From contig NZ_JAHZIL010000004.1 in NCBI RefSeq assembly GCF_019443085.1, positions 496,001-560,000 on the forward strand: a stretch of 64,000 nt of DNA. Reading direction: 5' to 3'. This document shows positions 43,394 to 53,001 of the stretch, piece by piece. The position numbers and the translations under genes are program-made. The notes under the pieces are model-generated. The model saw only the letters and a list, made by a program, of their open reading frames with translations, was not told where the DNA came from and made no database searches. Position 1 is the stretch's first letter. Each line of letters starts with the position of its first letter. The DNA is from Marinobacter sp. F4218 (GTDB taxonomy: Bacteria; Pseudomonadota; Gammaproteobacteria; Pseudomonadales; Oleiphilaceae).

Positions 43394-44788
43394 TCAGTTC
43401 TGGATACGTTCAAGCTCGGCAACGAGTTTGCCGTGAATCCCCCCGAATCCGCCGTTGCTCATGATGACAATGTGGCAGGGACTCGGCAGATCGTCCAACG
43501 CCCGGCCAATCAGGCTGTCAACCGACGCTTCAACGCTGTGCTGACCGGCATCGTCGTGACCGGACTGCCAGTCGGCAACCAGCTCTGGCAACCACGCCAT
43601 CCCGTTGAGGTTGGCCCAAAGCACCCGATCAGCGGCTGCTGCGCTTGGCAGCAATGTTTTCTGGTGCACACCCTGCTTCATGGTGTTGGAACGGGGTTCA
43701 ATCAGCGCGACGATCGGTTCGTCCCCCACCTGCGCCCGCAGCCCTTCGAGCGTGGTCGCGATGGCTGTCGGGTGATGGGCGAAGTCATCGTATACCCGGA
43801 CCCCGCCCACATCGGCCAACAGTTCCATTCTGCGCTTCACGCCGGAGAACCGGCACAAGGCCGCCACAGCGTGGTCCGGCGTCACCCCCACGTGACGGGC
43901 GGCGGCGATCGCAGCCAGGGCATTGCGCACGTTGTGCATGCCAGTCTGGGACCACTTCAGTGTCGCCACAGGCTGTTCATGGTGGATCACCATGAATCGG
44001 CTACCGTCCTCCGATAGCAGCTCGGCCCGCCAGTCCGAAGTGCGGGGTGTTTCGCTACCGATCGACGTGTCCTGGACCGGGCTCCAGCAACCCAGCTCCA
44101 GGGCATTGTCCAGATGTGCGTCCACCGCCGGCCGGATGATCAGCCCCCGGGAAGGCACGGTCCGGACGAGATGATGGAACTGCCGCTCGATAGCCTCGAC
44201 ATTGTCGAAGATATCGGCATGATCGAATTCCAGGTTGTTGAGGATCAGGGTGTGGGGCCGGTAGTGAATGAACTTTGAGCGCTTGTCGAAGAACGCGCTG
44301 TCGTATTCGTCGGCCTCGATGACAAAGAAATCGCTGTTGCCAAGCCGCGCTGACACCGGGAAGTCGTTGGGCACACCACCCACGAGGTAACCCGGCTCAA
44401 ACCCGGCCTGCTCCAGAATCCACAACAGCATGGACGTGGTCGTGGTTTTGCCGTGGGTTCCCGCCACGGCAAGCACCCAGCGATGCCTCAGTACTTCCCG
44501 GGCCAACCACTCGGGCCCTGACATGTAATCGATGTTCTGGTTGAGGACCGCTTCCACCTCCTCATTGCCCCGTGACATGGCGTTGCCAATCAGCACCAGA
44601 TCCGGTACCGGCTCGAGGTGGTCAGCGCTGTAGCCTTCCATGAGCTGGATGCCCTGAGCTTCCAGCTGGGTACTCATGGGTGGATAGACGCCCTGGTCGG
44701 AACCGGTGACGGTATGGCCCAGTTCCCGCGCCAAAACCGCAAGGCTGCCCATAAAGGTGCCACAGATCCCCAGGATATGAATATGCAT
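43394..44788 (-). CDS. mpl: UDP-N-acetylmuramate:L-alanyl-gamma-D-glutamyl-meso-DAP ligase
   Basis: 464 aa from ATG 44788 (MHIHILGICGTFMGSLAVL). Mur ligase family, acting in peptidoglycan recycling: it attaches recycled tripeptide to UDP-MurNAc. N-terminal Rossmann domain, ATP loop AGTHGKTTTTSM (about 115-126), central ADEYDSAFFDKRSKF, and the C-terminal domain with YDDFAHHPTAI and IEPRSNTMKQGVH. The open frame continues upstream to 45643, but that part is antisense to pfp and lacks Mpl homology. GGGAGAGGG precedes the ATG. Confidence 0.95.
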   Translation of the reverse strand: MHIHILGICGTFMGSLAVLARELGHTVTGSDQGVYPPMSTQLEAQGIQLMEGYSADHLEPVPDLVLIGNAMSRGNEEVEAVLNQNIDYMSGPEWLAREVLRHRWVLAVAGTHGKTTTTSMLLWILEQAGFEPGYLVGGVPNDFPVSARLGNSDFFVIEADEYDSAFFDKRSKFIHYRPHTLILNNLEFDHADIFDNVEAIERQFHHLVRTVPSRGLIIRPAVDAHLDNALELGCWSPVQDTSIGSETPRTSDWRAELLSEDGSRFMVIHHEQPVATLKWSQTGMHNVRNALAAIAAARHVGVTPDHAVAALCRFSGVKRRMELLADVGGVRVYDDFAHHPTAIATTLEGLRAQVGDEPIVALIEPRSNTMKQGVHQKTLLPSAAAADRVLWANLNGMAWLPELVADWQSGHDDAGQHSVEASVDSLIGRALDDLPSPCHIVIMSNGGFGGIHGKLVAELERIQN

Positions 44789-44944
44789 TCCGCTACTGCC
44801 CTCTCCCATTGAAACCCGACAAGCCTCCCGTATCCGTCCGGGCCCGTCAAGAGGCTTGCCATCAGCAATCCTGCTCATGAAAATCCGCGTCGATTGGCGT
44901 ATCATCGGCGCCATTGTCGAACCAGCAGGAGGCTCCAGCCCAAG

Positions 44945-46207
44945 ATGGCCATCAAGAACGCATTCTACGCTCAATCCGGCGGCGTTACCGCCGTTATCAA
45001 TGCCAGTGCCTGCGGGGTCATCCAGACCGCGCGCAAGCATCCGGACAAGATAGGCAAAGTCTTCGCCGGCCGTAACGGCATCATCGGGGCATTGAGGGAA
45101 GAACTGATTGATACCAGCCTTGAAAGCGACGACGCCATCCAGGCCCTGATCCACACTCCCGGTGGCGCATTCGGCTCCTGCCGTCACAAGCTCAAGAACA
45201 TCTCCGAGAACCGCCGCGAGTACGAACGCCTGATTGAAGTTTTCCGCGCCCACGACATCGGATACTTCTTCTACAATGGTGGCGGTGACTCTCAGGATAC
45301 CGCCTACAAGGTATCTCAGATTGCCGACAAGATGGGCTACCCCATTACCTGCATCGGTGTCCCCAAAACCGTCGACAACGACCTGCCTTTTACAGACTGC
45401 TGCCCCGGCTTCGGCTCCGTTGCCAAGTACATTGCCACCTCCACACTGGAAGCCAGCCTGGACATCAAGTCCATGTGCGAAACCTCCACCAAGGTCTTTA
45501 TTCTTGAAGTGATGGGGCGTCATGCGGGCTGGATCGCCGCCTCGGGAGGCCTGGCGGGCCAGGGCGAAGGCGAGCCACCGCACATTATCCTGTTCCCGGA
45601 GATCCCGTTCGATCGCGAAGCCTTCCTGGCACGGGTCGATCACTGTGTAAAGGAATATGGTTACTGCGTGGTGGTTGCCTCAGAAGGGGCCCAATACGAA
45701 GACGGTCGATTCCTGGCGGACGCCGGTGCCAAGGATGCCTTTGGCCACACCCAGCTCGGCGGTGTCGCCCCGGCACTGGCCAATATGGTGAAGCAGGCCC
45801 TTGGCCACAAATACCACTGGGCAGTTGCCGATTACCTGCAGCGCAGTGCCCGGCACATCGCGTCAGCTACCGACGTACAGCAGGCCTATGCAGTGGGCGA
45901 GGCGGCCGTGGAAATGGCGATCAGTGGCAAGCAGGCCCTGATGCCGACTATTGTCAGGGAGCAGGCCAAGCCTTACCGCTGGAAAATTGGTGAGGCTCCC
46001 CTGAGTGAAGTGGCCAACCAGGAAAAGAAAATGCCGATCCACTACATCACCGACGATGGGTTCGGAATTACCCAGGATTGCCGAGACTACCTCGAGCCGC
46101 TGATCGCCGGGGAAAGCTTTCCTCCGTTCGATAACGGCCTGCCCAGGGTGGCAAAACTGAAAAACCAGCTGGTCGAGAAGAAACTCAAAACCCCTTTCGA
46201 TCTTTGA
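44945..46207 (+). CDS. pfp: Pyrophosphate-dependent 6-phosphofructokinase
   Basis: 420 aa from ATG 44945, with GGAGG further upstream at 44928. The PFK fold is shown by GGGDSQDTAYKVS, PKTVDNDLPFTDCCPGFGS and EVMGRHAGW. In PPi enzymes the first motif is GGDD or GGGDS-type and the Lys in PKTVDND region is conserved, whereas ATP enzymes have GGDGS. So PPi is the likely phosphoryl donor; the reaction is reversible and can serve glycolysis or gluconeogenesis. Divergent from mpl. Confidence 0.92.
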   Translation: MAIKNAFYAQSGGVTAVINASACGVIQTARKHPDKIGKVFAGRNGIIGALREELIDTSLESDDAIQALIHTPGGAFGSCRHKLKNISENRREYERLIEVFRAHDIGYFFYNGGGDSQDTAYKVSQIADKMGYPITCIGVPKTVDNDLPFTDCCPGFGSVAKYIATSTLEASLDIKSMCETSTKVFILEVMGRHAGWIAASGGLAGQGEGEPPHIILFPEIPFDREAFLARVDHCVKEYGYCVVVASEGAQYEDGRFLADAGAKDAFGHTQLGGVAPALANMVKQALGHKYHWAVADYLQRSARHIASATDVQQAYAVGEAAVEMAISGKQALMPTIVREQAKPYRWKIGEAPLSEVANQEKKMPIHYITDDGFGITQDCRDYLEPLIAGESFPPFDNGLPRVAKLKNQLVEKKLKTPFDL

Positions 46208-46231
46208 ACCGCGCAGATATCCGCCCAATAA

Positions 46232-46267
46232 AAAACGCCCGGAAGCTCAAACTTCCGGGCGTTTTTA
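46232..46267. terminator. Bidirectional terminator between pfp and glutaredoxin
   Basis: Near-perfect 14-bp stem, arms 46232-46245 and 46252-46265, with A-tract before and T-tract after (GTTTTTA). Serves both convergent genes. Confidence 0.9.
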
Positions 46268-46287
46268 ATCCCGTCGGGCGAAGCCGG

Positions 46288-46542
46288 TCAGTCGGCTGTC
46301 GCCGCCTCCTGCTGACGCACGAACATGAAAAACTCGTCGCAACCACCAATGTATCGGTCACCCACCAGAATCTGAGGCACCGTATGCACGGGCCTGCCAA
46401 TGCGATTGGCGATGTCAGTCTTGCTCAGCCCCTCCGCCATCATATCGACCCACTTGTACGGCAGCCCTTTCGCTTCGCAAAGGCTCTTGGCCCGCACGCA
46501 AAAACCGCAGCTCGAGCGGCCATAAATAATCACCTGATCCAT
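46288..46542 (-). CDS. Glutaredoxin (CGFC active site)
   Basis: 84 aa, size of class I Grx3 (GrxC). Thioredoxin fold; active site CGFC at residues 12-15 (VIIYGRSSCGFCVRAK), where most class I glutaredoxins have CPYC. The cis-Pro loop TVPQILVGD and the GSH-binding GGCDEF are present. Gly in place of Pro is seen in some iron-sulfur-binding or altered-redox glutaredoxins. Probably a dithiol disulfide reductase in the cytoplasm. GGAGG precedes the ATG. Confidence 0.92.
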   Translation of the reverse strand: MDQVIIYGRSSCGFCVRAKSLCEAKGLPYKWVDMMAEGLSKTDIANRIGRPVHTVPQILVGDRYIGGCDEFFMFVRQQEAATAD

Positions 46543-46702
46543 AACGACCTCCTGAACACCGGCGCTATTTTACGTTCTACCCATTAAATCTTGGGCCCAA
46601 TGATCGCACGGTGGCCAGCAATTGAAAATTGATGCTTTGAATCACCGCCATAGTACGGGACGATGTCGCGACTTCTAACCGGGCCCGCGCCCGGATCTCC
46701 GG

Positions 46703-48829
46703 TCAGGTTATCAGTCGCCCAAGCTCCCGCTCGAGTACCTGAACCTGTTCATCCAACGCCGTGCCGCTGCTCTTGACCCGGGTAGCCAATTCCCTCAGAT
46801 CGTTCGCCGCATCACCAATCTGGGTCAGGTTTCGATTGATCTCCTCACTGACAGAACTCTGCTCTTCGGCCGCCGTGGCGACGTGCGTCACGTGCTCGAC
46901 AATGGTGCCAATGCGCTCGACCACCGTTGCCAGCGAATGGGCCGCTTCCTGGGTACCGTCGACTGCGTTGGAGGCGCGCTCCACGCCACTCTCGATGACC
47001 GAGACCGCACCGCTTACATCGGCCTTCAGGCCGTCAATCATTTCGCTGATTTCGTCGGTCGACTGCCGGGTGCGTGAGGCCAGCGTCCGAACCTCGTCCG
47101 CGACCACCGCGAATCCGCGCCCCTGCTCACCGGCCCGGGCGGCTTCAATGGCGGCGTTGAGCGCCAGAAGGTTTGTCTGCTCGGCGACCCCCCGAATAAC
47201 ATCCAGAATGCGATTGATATCCTCGCTGCGGCTGGCAACGTGGCCAATCGCCGTGCTCGCCTCGCTCATGTCTACGGACACTTCGTTGACACCATTGACC
47301 GCCGACAGCAGGGTATCCTGGGTAAACCGGATGCCGTCCTGAGCCATTCGCGCGTTATCCGCCGCATCCACGGCAAAGCCGGCGACCTCGCCGGCCGCCG
47401 CCGACATCTCGTTCATGGCGGTCACCACACTGTCAATATCCTGATGCTGACGGGAAGTCTGCTCGTCGGTTTCCATGGCAATGGCACCGACGCCTCTGGC
47501 CTGTTCGCTCACGCTCGCGTTCACGTCCTTGAGGTCATTGATCATGCCCCGAAGCCGGCTCAGGAAGGTATTGAAACCCGCCGCCAGGTCGATCAGCTCG
47601 GCGTGCGTATCGATATCCAGTTCCCGGGTCAGGTCGCCTTCGGCGCTGGCCAGGTTCTGCATCCGGTCCCGGATTTCGTTCAACGGCCGGGTCACCGACC
47701 GTACCAGCAGCACCAGTGCCAGCGTAGCCACCACGACCACCACCACGCCAACCAAAGTCTGGCCCGTTGCCGTTGCAGCGACTTCGTCCGACAGCATGGT
47801 CGTTATCTCGTGCACACCGGCAAGCGCGGTATCCCGGGGCAACTCGATCAGCAGGGACCACTGGGTATTGGCGAGGCCGATCTCAACCGGATAGGACACA
47901 GCGAGTGTGTCGCCGGTATCAAAACTGCCGTCCTCCCGATGCAACTGGACAAACGGATCCGCCAGCTCAGGCAGGGCCTCGCGCAGTGGCCGGCCAAGGT
48001 GTTCCTGATAATGGCTGGACGCGGCGATCAGACCTTTTGCGCTCAACAGCGTTACCCGGGACTCGCCGCTGAACAGGTTCTGGCTGACGCCCGCGATGGT
48101 TTTCTGCAGTTGGGACAAGTTAATGTCGGTGCCGGTAACCCCGGCGAATTCACCGTCGTTGAGGATCGGCATGACCAGGCTGGTCATCAGTTCGCTGTAA
48201 CCCCCTTCGATCTCGTATTCGTAGGGCTCCATGATGCAGGGTGACCTGGTGTCACGGGAACAGAGATACCACTCCGCTTCCCGGATGCCGAACTCGTTAC
48301 GCTGTTCCAGGTATTTGGTAGCAGGGTCCTCGGTCCGGCTGAACACCACGTTGTCGTCCGGGTCCCGATAGTAGTAGATTTCCAGGGTTCCTTCGTCGCT
48401 GCTGTGTTCTTCGACGCCCCCGGTAAAATAGCGGTCCTGGCCATCGTAGGCATCCGGCTCGAACTGGGCATAGATGGAACTGAGACTCTCCTGCTCCTCC
48501 AGAACCGCGCCAATGGTTTCCTGGAGCGCAAGACGACTGATTCGCCCGGAGCTGTCCGCCTGAATGTTGCGGGTTATCACGTTCCGAACCACCTCCGGCG
48601 TCCGGTAGGCGGTGGCAAACTGACCACTCACCAGTTCGCCATACTTCCCTGCCGTTGCGCTCAACTGGTCCATGACAATACCCTGAACCGTATCCCTGGT
48701 TTCGGTGGTCAACCGCTGCTCCATGCTGCCGAGTGACATCTGGGCAGTGATGACAATGCTGATTCCCATGACCAACAAAAGCGATATCACCAGGGCATAG
48801 AGTTTGAACTGAAGGGAAAGCTGTTTCAT
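46703..48829 (-). CDS. Methyl-accepting chemotaxis protein with dCache-type periplasmic domain
   Basis: 708 aa from ATG 48829 ([19 protein letters not shown]). Membrane helix about 10-32, a large periplasmic sensor (about 33-345) with two-lobed Cache features ([44 protein letters not shown], a ligand-binding motif of Cache domains), a second membrane helix (about 352-372), HAMP, and a signalling domain with tip [36 protein letters not shown]. Ligand unknown; the D in GTDINL suggests an amino-acid or organic-acid sensor. Encoded alone; the start has a weak SD. Confidence 0.9.
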   Translation of the reverse strand: MKQLSLQFKLYALVISLLLVMGISIVITAQMSLGSMEQRLTTETRDTVQGIVMDQLSATAGKYGELVSGQFATAYRTPEVVRNVITRNIQADSSGRISRLALQETIGAVLEEQESLSSIYAQFEPDAYDGQDRYFTGGVEEHSSDEGTLEIYYYRDPDDNVVFSRTEDPATKYLEQRNEFGIREAEWYLCSRDTRSPCIMEPYEYEIEGGYSELMTSLVMPILNDGEFAGVTGTDINLSQLQKTIAGVSQNLFSGESRVTLLSAKGLIAASSHYQEHLGRPLREALPELADPFVQLHREDGSFDTGDTLAVSYPVEIGLANTQWSLLIELPRDTALAGVHEITTMLSDEVAATATGQTLVGVVVVVVATLALVLLVRSVTRPLNEIRDRMQNLASAEGDLTRELDIDTHAELIDLAAGFNTFLSRLRGMINDLKDVNASVSEQARGVGAIAMETDEQTSRQHQDIDSVVTAMNEMSAAAGEVAGFAVDAADNARMAQDGIRFTQDTLLSAVNGVNEVSVDMSEASTAIGHVASRSEDINRILDVIRGVAEQTNLLALNAAIEAARAGEQGRGFAVVADEVRTLASRTRQSTDEISEMIDGLKADVSGAVSVIESGVERASNAVDGTQEAAHSLATVVERIGTIVEHVTHVATAAEEQSSVSEEINRNLTQIGDAANDLRELATRVKSSGTALDEQVQVLERELGRLIT

Positions 48830-48889
48830 GGTGGAGCGACCTGTTTGACGAGAAGGCAACGTTCTGATTCTTGATGGAAGGAGATCCGG

Positions 48890-49318
48890 TTGGCGTACCT
48901 GACACTGTTCCTGACGGCTTTTGCAGCCGCGACACTGTTGCCCGCGTATTCAGAAATACTGCTGGGAACCCTTGTGGCGCAGGGACTGTCGTACTGGTGG
49001 TTGTGGTTCTGGGCCACCCTGGGCAATACGCTTGGCTCCGTCGTTAATGGTCTTATCGGCCGGCAGGTGGATCGCTTTAAGGATAAAAAGTGGTTTCCGA
49101 TCAGCGAATATCAGTTGCATCGTGCACGGAACCGTTTCAACCGGTACGGTCAGTGGTCGCTGCTTCTGGGCTGGCTGCCTCTCGGCGGTGATGCACTGAC
49201 TCTGGTAGGCGGCATCATGCGGGTGCCCTGGTTCAACTTCGTGATCCTTGTAGGCATTGGCAAGGGGCTTCGCTACGCCTTCGTGCTCTGGCTGGTGGCT
49301 GAAGCGTCTTCCCCGTAG
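48890..49318 (+). CDS. yqaA: YqaA-family inner-membrane protein (VTT/DedA-related)
   Basis: 142 aa from a TTG start with AAGGAG 6 bases upstream, the only credible start. Small relative of the SNARE-associated/VTT fold: [22 protein letters not shown], a re-entrant-type [14 protein letters not shown] and [20 protein letters not shown], the conserved YqaA motifs. Membrane located; the related DedA/VTT proteins move lipids. Its last 46 bases overlap the opposing ABC1 gene (ending 49273). Confidence 0.88.
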   Translation: MAYLTLFLTAFAAATLLPAYSEILLGTLVAQGLSYWWLWFWATLGNTLGSVVNGLIGRQVDRFKDKKWFPISEYQLHRARNRFNRYGQWSLLLGWLPLGGDALTLVGGIMRVPWFNFVILVGIGKGLRYAFVLWLVAEASSP

Positions 49319-50703
49319 AGATACTTGCGCAACAGGGGCTCACCGTTGAACTCAGAGTGCAGCACCGCGATAAAGGTGTACACGCCGATCAGTTTACGGT
49401 TGAGAAAAACAAATTCCTTGGGCGGTACCCGGAAATACCGGCTGATGGCGGATCGGGCCGCCTGGCGGGCCACCCTGGAGGGCAGGTCGCTTTGCTTCCA
49501 GCGGTACTGGCCATGGACGTTCACCGCATAATCCGGCCACTGGTCCTGATTCCGGGACAACGGCTCCAGCACTGACATGCAGACCGAACCAAAGGTCTCC
49601 AGCACATCCCCGGGCCAGTCCCGGCTCATGAAGCGCAGTTTTACACCGCCCTCTATCACCGCTTCCAGATCATTTTCGTAGGAGGCGCGGATCATCTGCC
49701 GTACCGGATCAAGAAACTCGTCGCTGTAGGCCTGAACGGCACCGAAATCCAGCAGTACGATGCGATCATAGCCGGGGTCTTCTCCCTCCTCGCCGGCAAT
49801 CCGGATCCGGTAATTGCCGAAATTGGGGTCGGTCTGGATCTCGCCCCAGACAAACAGCTCACGGAAGAACAGTTCCAGCGCTGCCTCGCCGAGGGCCGTG
49901 CGCCGTGCGAGCGGGAGTTCACGGACGGGCCCGGAGCTGACCGCATGACCGTGCTCGTAGGTTGAGGCAATAACGTGGGCAGTGGAAAATTCCTGCAGCA
50001 CCCGCGGTACGATAAATCGCGGATCGGAAGCCAGCATGCCACGGAATTTTTCAGTCGTTCGGGCTTCGAGACGGTAATCCACCTCTCGGTGCATCATATC
50101 CCGCACTTCTTCCAGCCAGTCATTGAATTCCGGACCAAAACTGACCAGACGGGCAATTTTCAGGAGTTGCGCAACCGCATTCAGGTCGCTGTCGACCGCA
50201 TCTGCCACCCCCGGATACTGGACTTTAAGCACCAGCTCCAGACCGTCGCTGCGCCGCACCGCACGGTGAACCTGACCCAGGGACGCAGCACCGATGGGCT
50301 CGGGGTCGACGTCCAGCTCCGCCAGGCGCCCGGCCCCCAGCTCTTCTTTCAGGACTCGCTCTATCGCCGGCCATTCCAGCGACGTGGTCTGATCCTCCAG
50401 CGTATGCAATGCCTCGGTCACTTCCTCCGGCAGGAAGTGCTCACCGTAAAGCGCCATGACCTGACCAATCTTGACGACACTGCCCTTCAACTGACCCAGC
50501 TCGTCAACGAGGAAGCGAGCCTGACTGGACAGCATGGCCCGGTGCTTCTTCTCTCGCTTTTCCTTGTTGCTGAACCAGTTGGTGGCCATGTGGGAAGCCA
50601 TGCGGCCGCTCGCGTAAAGACCGGCGCGGGTGAGGCTCAATCGGCGCTCGAAGCTGCCGGTTTTGATGCGGGAGACCGATTTACCTGGACGTCTGGCTGA
50701 CAT
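49273..50703 (-). CDS. ABC1/ADCK (UbiB-like) atypical kinase
   Basis: 476 aa from ATG 50703 (AGGT upstream). The ABC1/UbiB family is shown by the KxGQ motif (KGSVVKIGQ), the Ala-rich nucleotide loop GAASLGQVHRA (instead of Gly-rich), Lys in LVLKVQYPGV, the catalytic-type TDPNFGN and the metal-binding LLDFGAVQ. No C-terminal membrane helices, which differs from UbiB itself. Likely an ATPase or lipid-related kinase; a role in ubiquinone synthesis is possible but not shown. Confidence 0.9.
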   Translation of the reverse strand: MSARRPGKSVSRIKTGSFERRLSLTRAGLYASGRMASHMATNWFSNKEKREKKHRAMLSSQARFLVDELGQLKGSVVKIGQVMALYGEHFLPEEVTEALHTLEDQTTSLEWPAIERVLKEELGAGRLAELDVDPEPIGAASLGQVHRAVRRSDGLELVLKVQYPGVADAVDSDLNAVAQLLKIARLVSFGPEFNDWLEEVRDMMHREVDYRLEARTTEKFRGMLASDPRFIVPRVLQEFSTAHVIASTYEHGHAVSSGPVRELPLARRTALGEAALELFFRELFVWGEIQTDPNFGNYRIRIAGEEGEDPGYDRIVLLDFGAVQAYSDEFLDPVRQMIRASYENDLEAVIEGGVKLRFMSRDWPGDVLETFGSVCMSVLEPLSRNQDQWPDYAVNVHGQYRWKQSDLPSRVARQAARSAISRYFRVPPKEFVFLNRKLIGVYTFIAVLHSEFNGEPLLRKYLYGEDASATSQSTKA

Positions 50704-50953
50704 GAATGACCTGTCGCGATCCGAAAATTTCACCGTCACCGGCGGCTGTCTTCATTATACGGATACTGTGGCAGCGTAACCTAACCGTATCGACCCTTAC
50801 TCCTCGGCCGCCGAGCCAATGCACCGGCCTGGCTGCAAGGTTAAAGGTGTCTGTATTACCTGTTTACGTTTTTATACAGTTTTCGGCCCAAAACCGATCT
50901 AGTATTGGCTTGCACAGGATCCATGAACCGCATCACAACAACAAGACTCGGAC

Positions 50954-52045
50954 ATGACAACTGGTTCACTGAAAACTCCGGACCCGAAACTGTCTCAGTT
51001 TCGGGTCAAAGGGGAAATACCGGTCCCTTTACTGATCAACTGGCTGACCGCCGTTGCTATCCCTCTGCTGCTGTTTTTCGCCTGGCGCTCCAGCCTGCGG
51101 GACGATCCAGTCACCTCGCCCCTACTCGTTACGATCGCTGTGCTGCTCGCTATCAACGCCGCCGTGTTCTGGTTCAGCGGCAGCAAGGTCGCACAGCGAC
51201 GGGGTTTCATCGCCCTGATAACCGTGCTGTTTACCTACCTGGCCGTCCATGCGGTGGAAGATGGTTCCGCCATTATCTGGCTGTTCGCCTACCCGCCCAT
51301 CATCTTTTACATCAGCGATGCCCGCGTTGGGGTGCTGGCCTGCGCGGGGGGCTTTATCGCCCTCTTGCTGCTCTTCAGTCCGCTGGGCGATCTGATCTTC
51401 AGCGCGCCATACAGTCCCGGCTTCCGACTCACCATGCTTGCGGCTCTCGGGTTCGAGATGGTCACCTGTTACATCCTTGATCAAAGCCGCAGGCGCAGCA
51501 AGCTGGGCCTGCTCAAACTGGCGGCGGATTTCGAATACGCGGCCAAACACGATTCCCTGACCGGGCTTGCCAACCGCCGGGAAGCATTGGCGCAACTGGA
51601 TGCAGAGTACCAGCGCTACCTGCGCAGCGCGCGCTCCTTCTCAGTTCTGTTGATGGACATTGATCTGTTCAAGTCGGTGAATGACACCCATGGCCACCAT
51701 GTTGGTGATGAGCTGATCATCCTGGTCGCCCGAACGTTGCGGGGTGAGTGCCGAAAGATCGACACGCTTGCACGCTGGGGAGGGGAGGAGTTTCTGGCCC
51801 TGTTACCGGAAACCGAAACCGACGAGGCCCTGAAAATGGCCAATCGAATCCGGGAAGCTATTGCCCGATCCGCCGTGCCCGTGGATGAACATGCGGTAAA
51901 GGCAACCATCAGCATTGGCGCAGCCGGAATGCGCGCCTCCGAATCCATCGACCGCCTGCTGCAACGTGCGGATGAGGCCCTGTACCGAGCCAAAACCCTG
52001 GGTAGGGATCAAGCCTGCGCCGCCGAAGGGGAAAATGCAGCCTGA
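50954..52045 (+). CDS. Membrane diguanylate cyclase
   Basis: 363 aa. Six membrane helices (about 22-185) form an integral membrane sensor; then a GGDEF domain (about 200-355) with the substrate motif DSLTGLANRREAL, active site GGEEF and the inhibitory I-site RKID five residues ahead of it. All catalytic residues are intact, so it should make c-di-GMP. Signal unknown. It lies in a 250-base gap from the ABC1 gene with no other feature. Confidence 0.94.
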   Translation: MTTGSLKTPDPKLSQFRVKGEIPVPLLINWLTAVAIPLLLFFAWRSSLRDDPVTSPLLVTIAVLLAINAAVFWFSGSKVAQRRGFIALITVLFTYLAVHAVEDGSAIIWLFAYPPIIFYISDARVGVLACAGGFIALLLLFSPLGDLIFSAPYSPGFRLTMLAALGFEMVTCYILDQSRRRSKLGLLKLAADFEYAAKHDSLTGLANRREALAQLDAEYQRYLRSARSFSVLLMDIDLFKSVNDTHGHHVGDELIILVARTLRGECRKIDTLARWGGEEFLALLPETETDEALKMANRIREAIARSAVPVDEHAVKATISIGAAGMRASESIDRLLQRADEALYRAKTLGRDQACAAEGENAA

Positions 52046-52048
52046 GCT

Positions 52049-52687
52049 TTACCAGCCCTGGCGGTAGTCGACGGCAGCGGCTCCGAGACCGGCAACCAAC
52101 TGCGCAACCAGGCGCGCTTCGAGGTCACTGACTGTCGCACCCGGGACGAAGTCTGCCACCTGGCTCATGGGCATACCGGCATAGCCACAGGGATTGATTC
52201 GACGGAAGGGCTCCATGTCCATGGCAACGTTCAGAGCAAGTCCGTGGAAGGAACAGCCCCGCCGGACCCGAAGGCCCAATGAGGCGATCTTGGACTCGCC
52301 AACGTAGACACCCGGGGCATCCGGCCTTGGAGCGGCCTCGACTTCCAGCTCGGCCAGGGTGCGAACAATACCCTGCTCGATTTCATCCACCAGGGTTCGC
52401 ACCCCAAGCTTGCGTCGGCTCAGGTCAATCAACAGATAGACAACGAGCTGTCCGGGCCCGTGATAGGTAACCTGACCGCCTCGATCCACCTGAATGACCG
52501 GGATGTCTCCCGGGGCCAGGATGTGTTCGGCCTTGCCGGCCTGTCCCTGGGTATAGACCCGGGGGTGCTCCAGACACCAGAGCTCGTCGGTAACCGTCTC
52601 GTCCCGCTCAGCGGTGAAGGACTTCATCGCTTCCCAGGTTTCCGTGTACGGCTGCTGGCCCAATGAACGGACAATAAGATCGGTCAT
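52049..52687 (-). CDS. lipB: Octanoyl-ACP:protein octanoyltransferase
   Basis: 212 aa. It transfers octanoyl from ACP to lipoyl domains, the step before LipA. The catalytic Lys is in ESKIASLGL and the catalytic Cys in INPCGYAGM; the [13 protein letters not shown] signature is present. Starts 5 bases after ybeD stop. Convergent with the diguanylate cyclase, 3 bases apart. Confidence 0.97.
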   Translation of the reverse strand: MTDLIVRSLGQQPYTETWEAMKSFTAERDETVTDELWCLEHPRVYTQGQAGKAEHILAPGDIPVIQVDRGGQVTYHGPGQLVVYLLIDLSRRKLGVRTLVDEIEQGIVRTLAELEVEAAPRPDAPGVYVGESKIASLGLRVRRGCSFHGLALNVAMDMEPFRRINPCGYAGMPMSQVADFVPGATVSDLEARLVAQLVAGLGAAAVDYRQGW

Positions 52688-52692
52688 GCTGG

Positions 52693-52962
52693 TTACAACA
52701 CCATGTGAACCCGACCGCTGGCCTTCAGTTCCTCAAACAGCGCCTTGAGCTGGGCCTCACCGGTCGCCACGATGGTAAGCTGAACCGATGAGAACCTGCC
52801 CTTGCTGCTCTCGTTAACCGAGATGTCGGCTTCAGTGATGCCCGGCGCATGTTGTTCCACAACTTCAACCACAAAATCCGTGAAGTCGGGCGCCGAGTTG
52901 CCGATGACCTTGATGACGTAGTCACAGGGGAATTCGATTTTTGGTGCTTTCGGCTCACTCAT
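52693..52962 (-). CDS. ybeD: YbeD/DUF493 family protein
   Basis: 89 aa, standard length. [22 protein letters not shown] is the family N terminus; the protein has a ferredoxin-like, ACT-like alpha/beta fold. Located between dacA and lipB as in most Gammaproteobacteria, hinting at a link to lipoylation or its control. Biochemical role not established. Confidence 0.95.
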   Translation of the reverse strand: MSEPKAPKIEFPCDYVIKVIGNSAPDFTDFVVEVVEQHAPGITEADISVNESSKGRFSSVQLTIVATGEAQLKALFEELKASGRVHMVL

Positions 52963-53001
52963 ACCGTCAATACTCCCGGGGCCTCACTCAGTCACCCCTG
53001 C

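Noticed and set aside
44789-45643. N-terminal extension of the mpl frame to 45643
   Set aside because: This part is antisense to pfp and has no Mur ligase content; the ATG at 44788 starts the true Mpl N terminus.
46621-46645. TTGAT...AATCA upstream of the glutaredoxin gene as an Anr box
   Set aside because: The spacer is six bases and the second half does not match.
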